Source of the DNA: JAEMQF01 sp963775015
GTDB taxonomy: Bacteria; Pseudomonadota; Gammaproteobacteria; Burkholderiales; Burkholderiaceae_C
Assembly (NCBI GenBank): GCA_963775015.1
Contig: CAVZHI010000005.1
Span: 558,001 to 622,000, forward strand
DNA: 64,000 bases
Direction of reading: 5' to 3'
Below, piece by piece: positions 1 to 10,875 of this stretch (positions are counted from its first letter, which is position 1; each line of letters starts with the position of its first letter). Under the pieces are notes generated by a model. The model was given only the letters and a program-made list of their open reading frames with translations. It was not told the DNA's origin and did not search any database. A program made the translations under genes and the position numbers.

Positions 1-730
1 GAGCTTCCGCCGGCACGGGGAATGGGCAATCTTCGCTGAGCCCGGCGTCGAGATCGATCGCTTCGCAGGCGACCTCGGGCGGCATGGCGCCGAGCAGGTT
101 GAGCGTCAGCGGGTCACGCCCGCCCGCACTCAGGACCAACCACGCGGCAGGGCGCAGCCCAAAGAGCCGATCCGTCGCCGGTGCCTCACCGAGCGCGGCC
201 CATTCGAGAGCGATTCGCGCCAGCGCGCGTTCGCGCGCACCACCGCCGTCTGCCGGCGCTAGCAACTCGCGGCTTCGCGCCAACCAGGAACTGCGCGCCG
301 GGGGTGCGATGGCATGCGCGGCGCGGGCCAAGGCATGCGCCGCCTGCGCCAGGTGAATTGCGCCTCGTTTGAACGCGACGGGATTGTGCCGAGCCCAGGC
401 GCGAGCCCAGCCCTGCCGCTGCAGGATCGCCTCGGCGTTCAAAGCGTCCACCCCGAGATCGAAGCTCAGCTCGCCGGGTCCGGGAACGCTTTGCGGACCC
501 AGCGACACCGCCAGTGTCTGCGTCGTCTCGACGCGAGGCATCCAGCCACCCCGCTGAGCCAATGCGCGATTCGCGAGCGGCAAGAGTTGGGCAAACGGGA
601 CGAGCAAGATGCACTCGCGCAAGGAAACACCCAAGCGCGCCGCGGTGTTCGCGACCGTCGCGGCAACCGCCGGCCACAGGTCGACCGCATCGTCTCGTTG
701 GTCCAGCGTGATCCAGGCTATGCTCGCCAT
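1..730 (-). CDS. AddB/RecB-like PD-(D/E)XK nuclease family protein, N-terminal part (runs off window)
   Basis: The frame is open from an ATG at 730 to the window edge, giving 243 N-terminal residues beginning MASIAWITLDQRDDAVDLWP. No catalytic motif is visible because the nuclease domain of this family lies at the C-terminus, outside the window. The early segment (LLVPFAQLLPLANRALAQRG, then an ELSFD patch) matches what I recall of the long PD-(D/E)XK nuclease proteins encoded divergently from trxA in Burkholderiales, usually with an AddA/UvrD-type helicase next to them. The expected role is double-strand-break repair in an AddAB/RecBCD-like complex. The trxA start lies 100 bp away on the other strand. 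The family call rests on context and general resemblance. That the frame is coding is much surer. Confidence 0.6.
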   Translation of the reverse strand, partial: MASIAWITLDQRDDAVDLWPAVAATVANTAARLGVSLRECILLVPFAQLLPLANRALAQRGGWMPRVETTQTLAVSLGPQSVPGPGELSFDLGVDALNAEAILQRQGWARAWARHNPVAFKRGAIHLAQAAHALARAAHAIAPPARSSWLARSRELLAPADGGGARERALARIALEWAALGEAPATDRLFGLRPAAWLVLSAGGRDPLTLNLLGAMPPEVACEAIDLDAGLSEDCPFPVPAEA

Positions 731-830
731 AGGGGAAATGAAGGAAGGCTGAGCGACAAGCCCGCGTGCCTTGTGTCAGAATCATTGTGCCCTGGAGCCC
801 CACGCAAGGCTTCAACAGCCAGAGGATCCC

Positions 831-1193
831 ATGAGCAGCGAACTGATCAAGCATGTCTCGGACGCGTCGTTCGACGCCGACGTCCTGAAATCCGACAAGC
901 CCGTCCTGGTCGACTATTGGGCCGAGTGGTGCGGGCCCTGCAAGATGATCGCGCCGCTGCTCGACGAGGTCTCGAAAGACTACGACGGTCGCCTCCAGGT
1001 GACGAAGATGAACGTCGACGAGAATCGTGACGTCCCGGCGAAGTTCGGGATTCGCGGAATTCCGACGCTGATGCTGTTCAAGGACGGGCAACTCGCGGCG
1101 ACCAAGGTCGGAGCGCTGTCGAAAGCCCAATTGACGGCATTCATTGACGGGCACCTAGAATCCGCTCCAATCCGCGCCAATCCGCGGGTATAG
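831..1193 (+). CDS. trxA: thioredoxin 1
   Basis: This is a small cytosolic dithiol-disulfide oxidoreductase of 120 residues. It has the canonical WCGPC active site at residues 33-37 and the cis-proline loop (GIPTLML) about 43 residues later, so the fold is complete. It reduces ribonucleotide reductase, PAPS reductase and peroxidases, and is itself recycled by thioredoxin reductase. The frame is open 60 bp further upstream, but the ATG at 831 gives the family N-terminus (MSSELIKHVSDASF) and follows a purine-rich AGAGGATCCC. The C-terminus is about ten residues longer than in typical 108-residue thioredoxins and ends SAPIRANPRV. The next gene is rho, a linkage common in beta- and gammaproteobacteria. 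Confidence 0.97.
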   Translation: MSSELIKHVSDASFDADVLKSDKPVLVDYWAEWCGPCKMIAPLLDEVSKDYDGRLQVTKMNVDENRDVPAKFGIRGIPTLMLFKDGQLAATKVGALSKAQLTAFIDGHLESAPIRANPRV

Positions 1194-1429
1194 TCAGCGG
1201 ACCGGCTGCCAGCCGCCGGATCGAACGCTCCAACCTGAATTCGCCGACAATCGCGTACCCCCAGTGCCATTGGGCCGGGTTGCACGCGCCATCGGTCGAG
1301 TCGTCCGACGCGGGCCCAGCTTCGCGGCTATGCGGCTTTGGGTCTTGATGACCCGTTGAACGCTTCCCGTCGGGATTCCTGCCGCATGATCGAGCGGCCG
1401 TCGAGTCACTTCTCACCGCACCCCACCCC

Positions 1430-2692
1430 ATGCATCTGTCAGAACTCAAAGCCCTCCACGTCTCCGAGCTCATCAAGATGGGGGAGGCGCTCGAGATCGA
1501 AAACGTCGCCCGCATGCGCAAACAGGAGTTGATGTTTGCGATCATGAAGCGCCGCGCCAAGGGCGGCGAACAGGTCTTCGGCGACGGCGTCCTGGAAGTC
1601 TTGCCCGACGGCTTCGGCTTTCTGCGTTCGCCCGACGCGAGCTACATGGCGTCCACCGACGACATCTACCTGAGCCCGAGCCAGATTCGTCGCTTCAACC
1701 TGCACACCGGCGACGCCGTCGAAGGCGAGGTGCGCGTGCCCAAGGACGGGGAGCGCTACTTCGCACTCGTCAAGGTCGACAAGGTGAACGACCTGACGCC
1801 CGAGGAGAGCAAGCACAAGATCATGTTCGAGAACTTGACGCCCCTTTTCCCGAAGGAGCAGTTCAAGCTGGAACGCGACACCAAGTCGGACGAGAACATC
1901 ACGAGCCGAATCGTCGACCTGATCGCCCCGCTCGGCAAAGGCCAGCGCGCGCTGCTGGTCTCGGCGCCCAAGAGCGGCAAGACGGTGATGATGCAAAACC
2001 TGGCGCACGCGCTGATCGCCAACTACCCCGAGGTCTACCTGATCGTTCTGCTCGTCGACGAGCGACCGGAGGAAGTGACCGAGATGCAGCGCACGGTGCG
2101 CGGCGAAGTCATCAGCTCCACCTTTGACGAACCCGCAGCGCGCCACGTACAGGTCGCGGAGATGGTGATCGAACGCGCGAAGCGCCTCGTCGAGTTGAAG
2201 AAGGACGTCGTGATCCTGCTGGACTCGATCACGCGCCTGGCGCGCGCCTACAACAACGTGCTGCCGTCCTCGGGCAAGGTGCTGACCGGCGGCGTGGACG
2301 CGAATGCGCTGCAGCGGCCGAAGCGTTTCTTCGGCGCGGCGCGCAACATCGAAGAAGGTGGCTCGCTGACGATCATCGGCACGGCGCTCGTCGACACCGG
2401 CAGCCGCATGGACGAGGTGATTTACGAGGAATTCAAGGGCACGGGAAACTGCGAGATCCACCTGGATCGGCGCATGTCGGAAAAGCGCGTCTATCCGTCG
2501 ATTCTTCTGAACAAGTCGGGAACGCGGCGCGAAGAGCTGTTGCTCAAGCCCGAGATCCTGCAAAAGACCTGGATTCTGCGCAAGCTGCTCTATTCCATGG
2601 ACGAGATCGAGGCGATGGAATTCATTCTGGAGAAAATGAAGGCGACGAAGAACAACCTCGACTTCTTCGACATGATGCGCCGCGGCGGCTGA
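1430..2692 (+). CDS. rho: transcription termination factor Rho
   Basis: Rho is a hexameric RNA-dependent ATPase and 5'-3' RNA translocase that ends transcription of untranslated RNA. At 420 residues it has the usual proteobacterial length, with no inserted domain. The N-terminal helix bundle (MHLSELKALHVSELIKMGE) is followed by the cold-shock-like primary RNA site (DGFGFLRSP, about residues 60-67). The Walker A sequence SAPKSGKT lies near 178-185, Walker B (VVILLDSITRLARAYN) near 255, and the Q-loop/secondary-site segment (SGKVLTGGVDANALQRPKRF) near 280. All are intact. It follows trxA after a 236-bp untranslated leader. Rho genes are often autoregulated through such leaders, but I see no specific attenuator here. 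Confidence 0.98.
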   Translation: MHLSELKALHVSELIKMGEALEIENVARMRKQELMFAIMKRRAKGGEQVFGDGVLEVLPDGFGFLRSPDASYMASTDDIYLSPSQIRRFNLHTGDAVEGEVRVPKDGERYFALVKVDKVNDLTPEESKHKIMFENLTPLFPKEQFKLERDTKSDENITSRIVDLIAPLGKGQRALLVSAPKSGKTVMMQNLAHALIANYPEVYLIVLLVDERPEEVTEMQRTVRGEVISSTFDEPAARHVQVAEMVIERAKRLVELKKDVVILLDSITRLARAYNNVLPSSGKVLTGGVDANALQRPKRFFGAARNIEEGGSLTIIGTALVDTGSRMDEVIYEEFKGTGNCEIHLDRRMSEKRVYPSILLNKSGTRREELLLKPEILQKTWILRKLLYSMDEIEAMEFILEKMKATKNNLDFFDMMRRGG

Positions 2693-2788
2693 GGCCCCAG
2701 CGGACGCTACAATTGCCGCCTCTCAGCGGCCGGTAAGTGCTTCCAATTCGGGAAGTGGCTGCCTCAATCGCAGCACAAAGGATTTGCC

Positions 2789-3049
2789 ATGAAAGAAGGA
2801 ATTCACCCGGGCTATCGCGAGATCTGCTTCGTCGATTTGTCGAACGGCTTCAAGTTCGTGACGCGCTCGACAGCGCAAACGCGCGAGACGATCAAGATGG
2901 ACGACGGCCGCGAATTGCCGCTGTACAAGTTGGAGACGACGAGCGAGTCGCACCCGTTTTATACCGGCACGCAAAAGAGCGTCGACTCGCTCGGCGGGCG
3001 GGTCGAGAAGTTCCGCAACAAGTTCACCCGGATCGGCCCGAAGAAATAG
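2789..3049 (+). CDS. rpmE2: 50S ribosomal protein L31, type B
   Basis: This 86-residue protein (MKEGIHPGYREICFVDLSNG at the start) is L31 of the large subunit, which bridges to the 30S head. It is the C-minus, zinc-independent form: it has a single cysteine and lacks the CxxC zinc pair of type A. Where both forms exist, type B is normally the zinc-starvation copy under Zur control, but Burkholderiales genomes often carry only this form next to rho. A TACAAT -10-like hexamer at 2708-2713 leaves a leader of about 75 nt; I see no convincing -35 element or Zur box. A strong intrinsic terminator follows 30 bp after the stop. Confidence 0.95.
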   Translation: MKEGIHPGYREICFVDLSNGFKFVTRSTAQTRETIKMDDGRELPLYKLETTSESHPFYTGTQKSVDSLGGRVEKFRNKFTRIGPKK

Positions 3050-3078
3050 AACTCAGGGGCTCGACCTGCTCACGATCC

Positions 3079-3100
3079 AGGCAGCTTCGGCTGCCTTTTT
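3079..3100 (+). terminator. Rho-independent terminator after rpmE2
   Basis: A perfect 7-bp stem (AGGCAGC / GCTGCCT) closed by a stable TTCG tetraloop is followed directly by a T-run (the last T of the stem plus TTTT). It ends the trxA-rho-rpmE2 block. Confidence 0.9.
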
Positions 3101-3154
3101 CATGCCTGCTTCACGCATCGGGCATGATTCGAGACCCGGCATTCCTGCGTCACC

Positions 3155-4819
3155 TTGATTTCACCCAACCCCGCCCTTGTATCGCAGCGCGCAGCGCAAA
3201 GGCTCCCGCGTCTGGCGCTGTGGCTCCTGTGCGCCGCCTACCTGCTGCCCGGACTGTTCGGGCGCGATCCGTGGAAGACCGCAGACGTCGGTGCATTCGG
3301 GCTGATGACGAACATCGCCCACGGACACACGCCCTGGTTCGCGCCTTCGGTCGGTGGCCTGCCGCCTGACACCGCCCTGCTGCCCTATTGGCTGGGAGCC
3401 GCTTTCATCAAGCTGTTCGAGCCGTGGATCGAGCCCGAACTCGCGGCTCGAATTCCCTTCATCCTGCTGTTGGCGCTGGTCCTGACGCTGACCTGGCTCA
3501 CTACCTACCACCTGGCCCGCACCGAGGCGGCGCAGCCGCTCGCGTTCGCATTCGGCGGCGAAGCACATCCGGTGGATTACGCGCGCGCGATCGCCGACGG
3601 CTCATTGCTCGCATTGATCGCGACCCTGGGACTGCTTCAATTCGGCCACGAGACCACACCCGAACTGGTTCAGCTCGCTGCGGTGGCGCTGTACCTTTAT
3701 GCGTTGGCCGCGAGTCCGTTCCGGAATCACGCGCCAAGAGTGGCGATGCCGGTTGCCCTCGTGGCGCTCGCAGCGAGCGGCGCGCCAGTGATGGCCATCG
3801 TACTTGGGGCGATTGGATTTGCGATCTGTCTGCAGTCGAGCTACGCGAGCGCTCGCAGCCTGATGGCGTGGGTGTTGCTCGGAATGGCCCTCGCGCTCGG
3901 CGTCGCCACGATACTGGGTGCTTGGGCGTGGCGAGTCGGTTCTTACGCCACCGTGTCGGATGCTTGGGCGCTGATTCGCCTGCTCGCCTGGTTCACCTGG
4001 CCGGCTTGGCCGCTCGCACTCTGGACCTTGTGGCAATGGCGCAGGCGCCTGCTGAATCGGCACATGGCCGTGCCCCTGGGTTGCCTGTTGGCTTGCGTGC
4101 TGGCGTGCATCGTGATGGGCGGCAACGACCGTGCCTTGATGCTGGGCCTGCCGTCCTTGGCCGTGTTGGCGGCATTTGCGCTGCCCACCTTGCAGCGGCG
4201 CGCCTCGGCGGCGATCGACTGGTTCTCGGTGTTCTTCTTTTCCGTGGGCGCGCTCGTGATTTGGGTCGTCTACCTGTCGATGCACACCGGCGTTCCCGCC
4301 AAACCCGCAGCGAATCTGGCGCGTCTGGTGCCTGGATTCACGCCTTCCTTTTCGCTGCTGGCGCTGGTCTTGGCTGTCGCCGCCACGCTGGCATGGCTGT
4401 GGCTGGTTCGCTGGCGCTCGGGGCGCAGCCGGCACCCGCTGTGGAAGAGCCTCGTCCTGCCTGCCGGTGGCGTGGCGCTGTGCTGGCTGCTGTTGATGAC
4501 TTTGATGCTGCCGCCGCTGAACCATGCACGAAGCTTCCGCCCCTTGGTCACCCGAATTGCTCAGCATGTGCCGCGCGACGTGTGCATCGCCGCTCCGGGA
4601 ATGGCGCGCGGCCAAGTCGCGGCGCTTGAATTCCATGGCGGCTTTCGCGTCGACGCGGCGACGCCGGCGAAGGATTCGAAATGCCCGTTCCTGCTTCAGG
4701 TCGAGACCCGGGAACGCTCAACCGGTGTCGGCGCAGGCTGGAAGTTGCTTGCCCGCGAGCGGCGCAGCAACAATGACGCCGAGGTCACCGCCGTCTATCG
4801 ACGCGACGGACCCGGCTGA
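3155..4819 (+). CDS. GT39/ArnT-like polytopic membrane protein, function unknown
   Basis: This 554-residue integral membrane protein has roughly ten or more hydrophobic helices. After the first helix (LALWLLCAAYLLPGLFG) comes a periplasmic motif GRDPWKTADVGAFGLM, which resembles the acidic first loop of GT39/ArnT-type lipid-linked sugar transferases (GRDE..YA family). About 90 soluble residues at the C-terminus complete it. The acidic loop and topology suggest transfer of a sugar or similar group from a polyprenyl carrier, but the acceptor cannot be inferred and the similarity is only to the fold class. The only start that keeps the N-terminus is TTG at 3155, with no strong ribosome-binding site; the start is uncertain. 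It lies alone between the rpmE2 terminator and convergent glmM. Confidence 0.65.
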   Translation: MISPNPALVSQRAAQRLPRLALWLLCAAYLLPGLFGRDPWKTADVGAFGLMTNIAHGHTPWFAPSVGGLPPDTALLPYWLGAAFIKLFEPWIEPELAARIPFILLLALVLTLTWLTTYHLARTEAAQPLAFAFGGEAHPVDYARAIADGSLLALIATLGLLQFGHETTPELVQLAAVALYLYALAASPFRNHAPRVAMPVALVALAASGAPVMAIVLGAIGFAICLQSSYASARSLMAWVLLGMALALGVATILGAWAWRVGSYATVSDAWALIRLLAWFTWPAWPLALWTLWQWRRRLLNRHMAVPLGCLLACVLACIVMGGNDRALMLGLPSLAVLAAFALPTLQRRASAAIDWFSVFFFSVGALVIWVVYLSMHTGVPAKPAANLARLVPGFTPSFSLLALVLAVAATLAWLWLVRWRSGRSRHPLWKSLVLPAGGVALCWLLLMTLMLPPLNHARSFRPLVTRIAQHVPRDVCIAAPGMARGQVAALEFHGGFRVDAATPAKDSKCPFLLQVETRERSTGVGAGWKLLARERRSNNDAEVTAVYRRDGPG

Positions 4820-4846
4820 TTCCGTCCGCGCCCGCTGCGCGCGGGT

Positions 4847-6181
4847 TCAGACGAGCGTATCCGCCATGCGCTGCGCGCAACGTTGGGCGAGCGCAGCGTC
4901 GCGCGCTTCGACCATGACCCGAACCAGTGGTTCGGTGCCGGAGGGCCGGATCAGGACACGGCCCTTACCGAGCAGCTCACTCGTGACAGCGGCTTGCTCC
5001 TTCGTCAGACGTTCGTTGGCTTTCCAGTTCACGCCAGGCTTGATGCGAACGTTGATGAGCGATTGCGGGAACAGCGAGATTCCTTCCAGAAGCTGCGCCA
5101 TCGTGCGTCCGCCGCGGCGCACGGCTTGCAGAATCAGCAATGCGCTGACGATCCCGTCGCCCGTGGTGTGTTTGTCCAGCGCGAGCAGATGCCCGGAACC
5201 CTCGCCGCCGAGTTGCCAACCGCGCGCCGACAACTCTTCGAGAATGTACCGATCGCCGACTTTGGCGCGCACGAACTCGATGTTGCGCTCGCGCAGGGCG
5301 AGCTCGACCGCCATGTTCGTCATCAACGTTCCCACAACACCGGGGACGGGCAGACCGAGGCCCAAGCGGTCGTTCACCATCAGGAACAGAAGCTCGTCGC
5401 CGTCGTAGAGGCGCCCCGCGGCGTCGACCATCAACAACCGGTCGGCGTCACCGTCCAGGGCCACACCGTAGTCGGCGCCGTGCTCCTTCACTGCGGCGAC
5501 CAACGCCGCCGGTGCGGTTGCGCCGAAACCGGCGTTGATGTTGGTGCCATCCGGACTGCAACCGATGGCGATCACTTCGGCACCGAGTTCGTGCAGCACG
5601 TCAGGCGCGACGCTGTACGCGGCACCATGCGCCGCGTCGATCACGATCTTCATTCCCTTGAGCGACAACTCGGCACTGAAAGTTCCCTTGCAGAATTCGA
5701 TGTAGCGACCGCGCGCGTCTTCAAGCTTGCGCGCCTTGCCGAGTTCCGACGACGCCACCCACTGCGGTTCCTGGCCCAGAACCTCTTCGACCTTTTGCTC
5801 CCAGGCGTCGGGCAACTTCTCGCCGCGAGCCGAGAAGAACTTGATGCCGTTGTCGCCAAAGGGGTTGTGCGACGCACTGATGACGACACCCAGACTCAGG
5901 CGCAGCGCTCGCGTCAGATAGGCCACACCCGGAGTCGGCAAGGGACCGGTCAGCAACACATCGACGCCCGCCGAGGCAAATCCCGCTTCGAGCGCAGATT
6001 CGATCATGTAGCCCGAAATTCGCGTGTCCTTGCCGATCAGCACCGTGGGCCGGGTGTCGCTGTCCTTCAGGACGCGCCCGACCGCGTGCCCCAGGCGCAG
6101 CATGAAGTCGGGCGTGATCGGCGCCGCACCCACCGTGCCGCGAATTCCATCGGTGCCAAAGTAGTTTCTGTTCATTTCCAT
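4847..6181 (-). CDS. glmM: phosphoglucosamine mutase
   Basis: GlmM converts glucosamine-6-phosphate to glucosamine-1-phosphate, the committed step to UDP-GlcNAc for peptidoglycan and lipopolysaccharide. The 444-residue protein begins MEMNRNYFGTDGIRG. It carries the phosphoserine loop ISASHNPFGDNG (active Ser about 102-104), the Mg site DGDADR and the C-terminal phosphate-binding RPSGTEPLVRVM, so all four domains are present. The start at 6181 is chosen because AGGGGG lies 4 nt upstream; the ATG two codons later (6175) would be equally spaced from a family viewpoint and puts the active Ser at 102. The gene follows folP by 25 bp on the same strand, the usual ftsH-folP-glmM operon order. Confidence 0.97.
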   Translation of the reverse strand: MEMNRNYFGTDGIRGTVGAAPITPDFMLRLGHAVGRVLKDSDTRPTVLIGKDTRISGYMIESALEAGFASAGVDVLLTGPLPTPGVAYLTRALRLSLGVVISASHNPFGDNGIKFFSARGEKLPDAWEQKVEEVLGQEPQWVASSELGKARKLEDARGRYIEFCKGTFSAELSLKGMKIVIDAAHGAAYSVAPDVLHELGAEVIAIGCSPDGTNINAGFGATAPAALVAAVKEHGADYGVALDGDADRLLMVDAAGRLYDGDELLFLMVNDRLGLGLPVPGVVGTLMTNMAVELALRERNIEFVRAKVGDRYILEELSARGWQLGGEGSGHLLALDKHTTGDGIVSALLILQAVRRGGRTMAQLLEGISLFPQSLINVRIKPGVNWKANERLTKEQAAVTSELLGKGRVLIRPSGTEPLVRVMVEARDAALAQRCAQRMADTLV

Positions 6182-6206
6182 GGATCCCCCTCGGCGCAGA
6201 TTGTTG

Positions 6207-7046
6207 TCAATGACACAGCCCCGTCGCGCGCCAGACAAGCAACGCATCGGCAGTTGCCGCGACATCGTGCACACGAACCACGCTGGCTCCGTTTTGCACG
6301 CTCGCCAGCGCCGCCGCGACGCTCGCCGCTTGCCGCTCGCCCACGACGCGCCCGGTCAATGCGCCGAGCGTCGACTTGCGCGACCAGCCGACGAGCAATG
6401 GCGGGCCGATGGCGGCGATTTCGCGCTGCCGCGCGAGCAAGTCCACATTGTTCTGGACCGTCTTGCCAAATCCGATCCCCGGATCCAGGACGACGCGCTG
6501 CGAATCGATTCCTCGACCCAGCAAGGTCGCGGCGCGGGACTGAAGAAACTCGCGCACCTCGGTCACCACATCAGCATAGCGCACGTCGTCCTGCATCGTG
6601 TCCGGCGTGCCGCGCATGTGCATCAGGACCACGCCGCAAGACGGATGGGCCGCGACCGCGTCGAGCGTCCCTACCGCCTGCAACGCGTTGATGTCATTCA
6701 CGATGTCGGCGCCCATGTCCAGAACCCGGCGCATCACTAAGGCTTTGGTGGTGTCGACCGACACCGGGCAGCCCATGCGCAACGCCGCCTCGAGCACGGG
6801 GACGACCCTGCCGAGTTCTTCCTCGGCGCTGACCGGGCGCGCCCCTGGCCGGCTCGACTCCGCGCCAATGTCCAGGATGTCGGCGCCGTCGCGCAAGAGT
6901 TGCTCGCAATGCGCGATGGCCTCAGCGCTGCTCGCGTGCAGCCCGCCATCGAAGAAGGAATCGGGCGTCACGTTGACGACGCCCATGATCCGTACCCGCG
7001 TCAAGTCGATCCGATGCCGCGACGTCTGCCAAATCGCCGCCGTCAC
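6207..7046 (-). CDS. folP: dihydropteroate synthase
   Basis: FolP condenses p-aminobenzoate with 6-hydroxymethyl-dihydropterin diphosphate in folate synthesis and is the sulfonamide target. The 279-residue TIM barrel shows the signature IMGVVNVTPDSFFDGG near residue 21, the second signature GADILDIGAESSRPGA, and the late GWSRKSTLG loop that binds pterin diphosphate. The start is GTG at 7046, preceded by GGGAGCGG; a longer frame exists but would overlap the end of ftsH in another frame and adds low-complexity sequence. It lies between ftsH (56 bp upstream) and glmM (25 bp downstream), consistent with co-transcription. Confidence 0.96.
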   Translation of the reverse strand: MTAAIWQTSRHRIDLTRVRIMGVVNVTPDSFFDGGLHASSAEAIAHCEQLLRDGADILDIGAESSRPGARPVSAEEELGRVVPVLEAALRMGCPVSVDTTKALVMRRVLDMGADIVNDINALQAVGTLDAVAAHPSCGVVLMHMRGTPDTMQDDVRYADVVTEVREFLQSRAATLLGRGIDSQRVVLDPGIGFGKTVQNNVDLLARQREIAAIGPPLLVGWSRKSTLGALTGRVVGERQAASVAAALASVQNGASVVRVHDVAATADALLVWRATGLCH

Positions 7047-7102
7047 AGCTGCCGCTCCCGGTTCGGCGCGCGATGCGTGCCGTGCTCGAATCGCGGGAGC
7101 CG

Positions 7103-9007
<1,905 letters not shown>

Positions 9008-9156
9008 CTCGGCTCCTTACACAGGTAATTGCAGGCCAGCGACCCCGACCTCGCAGGCGCATGCGAACGCATATGCGGCTGATTTTAGTGGCGACAAGGG
9101 CGGCTGCCCTGCTTTGTCATCTCAATCCGCGACTCGCTGGCGCGTTGTTTTCGGCC

Positions 9157-9855
9157 TTAGGTCCGCAATTTCGAACCCTCGGCGGCCGGTTTCAGACCCA
9201 TTCCGACGAGGTAAGTTTCGGCAGACTTGTCACGCGACGCCTTGGGCTTGATGACCTTGAAGGTCTTGAAGCTGTTCTTGAAGCGCTGCGCAAGCTGACT
9301 GTAGCCGCTTCCGTGAAACGCCTTGCACAGCAATGCCCCCTGTGGGCTCAGGTGTTGGCTGGCGAACTCGAGGGCCAGTTCCACCAGATCGGTCATGCGC
9401 GCGCCGTCGGCTTCGGCGACGCCCGACAGATTCGGCGCCATGTCGGACAGCAAGACGTCGATGCGCCGCCCCGCGAGGATCCGGCGCAGCTCGTCGCAGA
9501 CGCTTGTATCGCGGAAGTCCCCGAGGTGGAAATGCACGCCTTCCACGGCCTCCATCGGCAGCATGTCCAGCGCAACGATGCGGCTCGCCTGCGCCAGCGC
9601 AGCGTCCGGCGCGTGGCCCGGGCGCCCGGCAAAGAACTTGCGGCTCAGGTACTGCGACCACGCCCCGGGCGCCGAGCCGAGGTCGACCACGAGCTGGCCC
9701 GGTTTGACGAGGCGCAAGGTTTCGTCGATCTCACGCAGCTTGTACGCGGCGCGCGACCGATACCCCTCTTTCTGTGCCAGCTTGACGTAGGGATCATTGA
9801 TGTGATCGTGCAGCCACGCCCGGTTCACCTTCTTGCTGCGTGAATGACTCGTCAT
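9157..9855 (-). CDS. rlmE: 23S rRNA (uridine-2'-O)-methyltransferase RlmE (FtsJ/RrmJ)
   Basis: RlmE methylates the 2'-OH of U2552 in the 23S A-loop, a late step in 50S assembly. The 232-residue product begins MTSHSRSKKVNRAWL. It has the SAM motif DLGSAPGAWSQYL, the DMAPNLSG segment and KAFHGSG near the end, which supply the K-D-K-E tetrad of the family. The start at 9855 is chosen because upstream in-frame residues do not look like the family and would run into the divergent yhbY start region. The gene lies directly before ftsH, the classical rrmJ-ftsH pair. Only 29 bp separate its start from the divergent RNA-binding gene. Confidence 0.96.
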   Translation of the reverse strand: MTSHSRSKKVNRAWLHDHINDPYVKLAQKEGYRSRAAYKLREIDETLRLVKPGQLVVDLGSAPGAWSQYLSRKFFAGRPGHAPDAALAQASRIVALDMLPMEAVEGVHFHLGDFRDTSVCDELRRILAGRRIDVLLSDMAPNLSGVAEADGARMTDLVELALEFASQHLSPQGALLCKAFHGSGYSQLAQRFKNSFKTFKVIKPKASRDKSAETYLVGMGLKPAAEGSKLRT

Positions 9856-9884
9856 GTGCCCAGTGTCCAGTCGATAATGCGCCG

Positions 9885-10361
9885 ATGCCAGCCATCCCAC
9901 TCACCCCTGCCGAGCGCAAAGGGCATCGCGCGCAAGCCCACCATCTCCAACCCGTGGTCGCCATCGGTTCGGACGGCTTGACCGATGCGGTTCGCCGCGA
10001 ACTCGATCTTGCGCTCAACGCGCATGGCCTGATCAAGGTTCGCGTCTTCTCCGACGATCGCAGCGCGCGCGATCAACTCTTCACAAGCCTTGCCGAGGAA
10101 CTGGGCGCAGCACCGGTTCAGCACATCGGCAAGCTGCTGATCTTCTGGCGTCCGATCCCGGAAAAGGACAGTGTTCGCGCCGAAACCCGCAAGCCCGGAA
10201 TCAAGTCGGTGAAGATCGTGCGCTTCTCGAAAAGCGGCAATCACCGGCCGCAGATCAAGACCGTCAAACTGATGGGCAACCAGCGCATTGCCGCGGGTGG
10301 CGAGGTGAAACGAGTCCGGCCGAGGATCACGAGTCTGAAAAAAGCGTCACAGCACGACTGA
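9885..10361 (+). CDS. yhbY: YhbY/CRS1-YhbY domain RNA-binding protein
   Basis: This 158-residue protein has an N-terminal CRM (CRS1-YhbY) domain, including LTPAERKGHRAQAHHLQPVV and the GxxG-type loop region GSDGLTDAVRREL. A basic tail of about 65 residues rich in Lys and Arg follows (RKPGIKSVKIVRF and KRVRPRITSLKK). YhbY in E. coli binds 50S precursors, and the divergent pairing with rlmE here fits a role in 50S assembly. The tail is longer than the roughly 97-residue E. coli protein, as in other betaproteobacterial homologues. The ATG at 9885 gives MPAIPLTPAERK; an upstream in-frame ATG at 9840 overlaps rlmE and is less likely. Confidence 0.9.
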   Translation: MPAIPLTPAERKGHRAQAHHLQPVVAIGSDGLTDAVRRELDLALNAHGLIKVRVFSDDRSARDQLFTSLAEELGAAPVQHIGKLLIFWRPIPEKDSVRAETRKPGIKSVKIVRFSKSGNHRPQIKTVKLMGNQRIAAGGEVKRVRPRITSLKKASQHD

Positions 10362-10381
10362 ATCCGGCGACGACACGCCAC

Positions 10382-10858
10382 TCAGACATAGCGCACGGCG
10401 ACGATTTCGTAGTGCCGCAAGCCTCCCGGCGCCTGAAATTCCACAACGTCGCCGCTCTCCTTGCCGATCAGCGCGCGCGCGATCGGCGAGCTGATCGAGA
10501 TCAGGCGCAGTTTCAAGTCCGCCTCGTCGTCGCCGACGATCTGGTAGGTGACCTTGGCGCCGCTGTCTTCGTCCTCCAGGTCGACTGTTGAGCCGAAGAC
10601 GACGCGCCCGGCGGCGTCGAGTTGCGCCGGATCGATGATCTGCGCCGCAGCGAGCTTGGCCTCGATTTCGCGAATCCGGCCCTCGACGAAGCCTTGTTTG
10701 TCTTTCGCCGCGTCGTACTCGGCGTTTTCCGACAAGTCGCCTTGCGCTCGGGCCTCGGAAATCGCCCTGACGACGGCGTGGCGTTCGACGTTCTTCAGGT
10801 GCAAGAGCTCGTCCTTGAGCTTTTCTGCGCCGCGCTTGGTCAGGGGAATCGTCGTCAT
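10382..10858 (-). CDS. greA: transcription elongation factor GreA
   Basis: GreA stimulates RNA cleavage by backtracked RNA polymerase. At 158 residues it has the standard length. The N-terminal coiled coil starts MTTIPLTKRGAEKLKDELLH and carries the acidic tip region (DLSENAEYDAAK). The C-terminal FKBP-like domain includes VTYQIVGDDEADL and the helix PIARALIGKESGDVV. The ATG at 10858 is the family start. It lies downstream of carB on the same strand, separated by a palindromic terminator, so part of its expression probably comes from readthrough or its own promoter in the short gap. Confidence 0.97.
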   Translation of the reverse strand: MTTIPLTKRGAEKLKDELLHLKNVERHAVVRAISEARAQGDLSENAEYDAAKDKQGFVEGRIREIEAKLAAAQIIDPAQLDAAGRVVFGSTVDLEDEDSGAKVTYQIVGDDEADLKLRLISISSPIARALIGKESGDVVEFQAPGGLRHYEIVAVRYV

Positions 10859-10875
10859 GTCCAGCAAACTCCAGC

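Noticed and set aside
186..1154. 322-residue open frame on the minus strand across trxA
   Set aside because: It is antisense to trxA (which has a clear WCGPC site); its Arg-rich composition is typical of shadow frames in GC-rich DNA.
1439..2563. Long antisense frame over rho
   Set aside because: It mirrors the rho codons and has no recognisable domain; rho is complete on the plus strand.
3121..3155. ATG at 3124 as start of the GT39-like gene
   Set aside because: It is not in the frame of the membrane protein.
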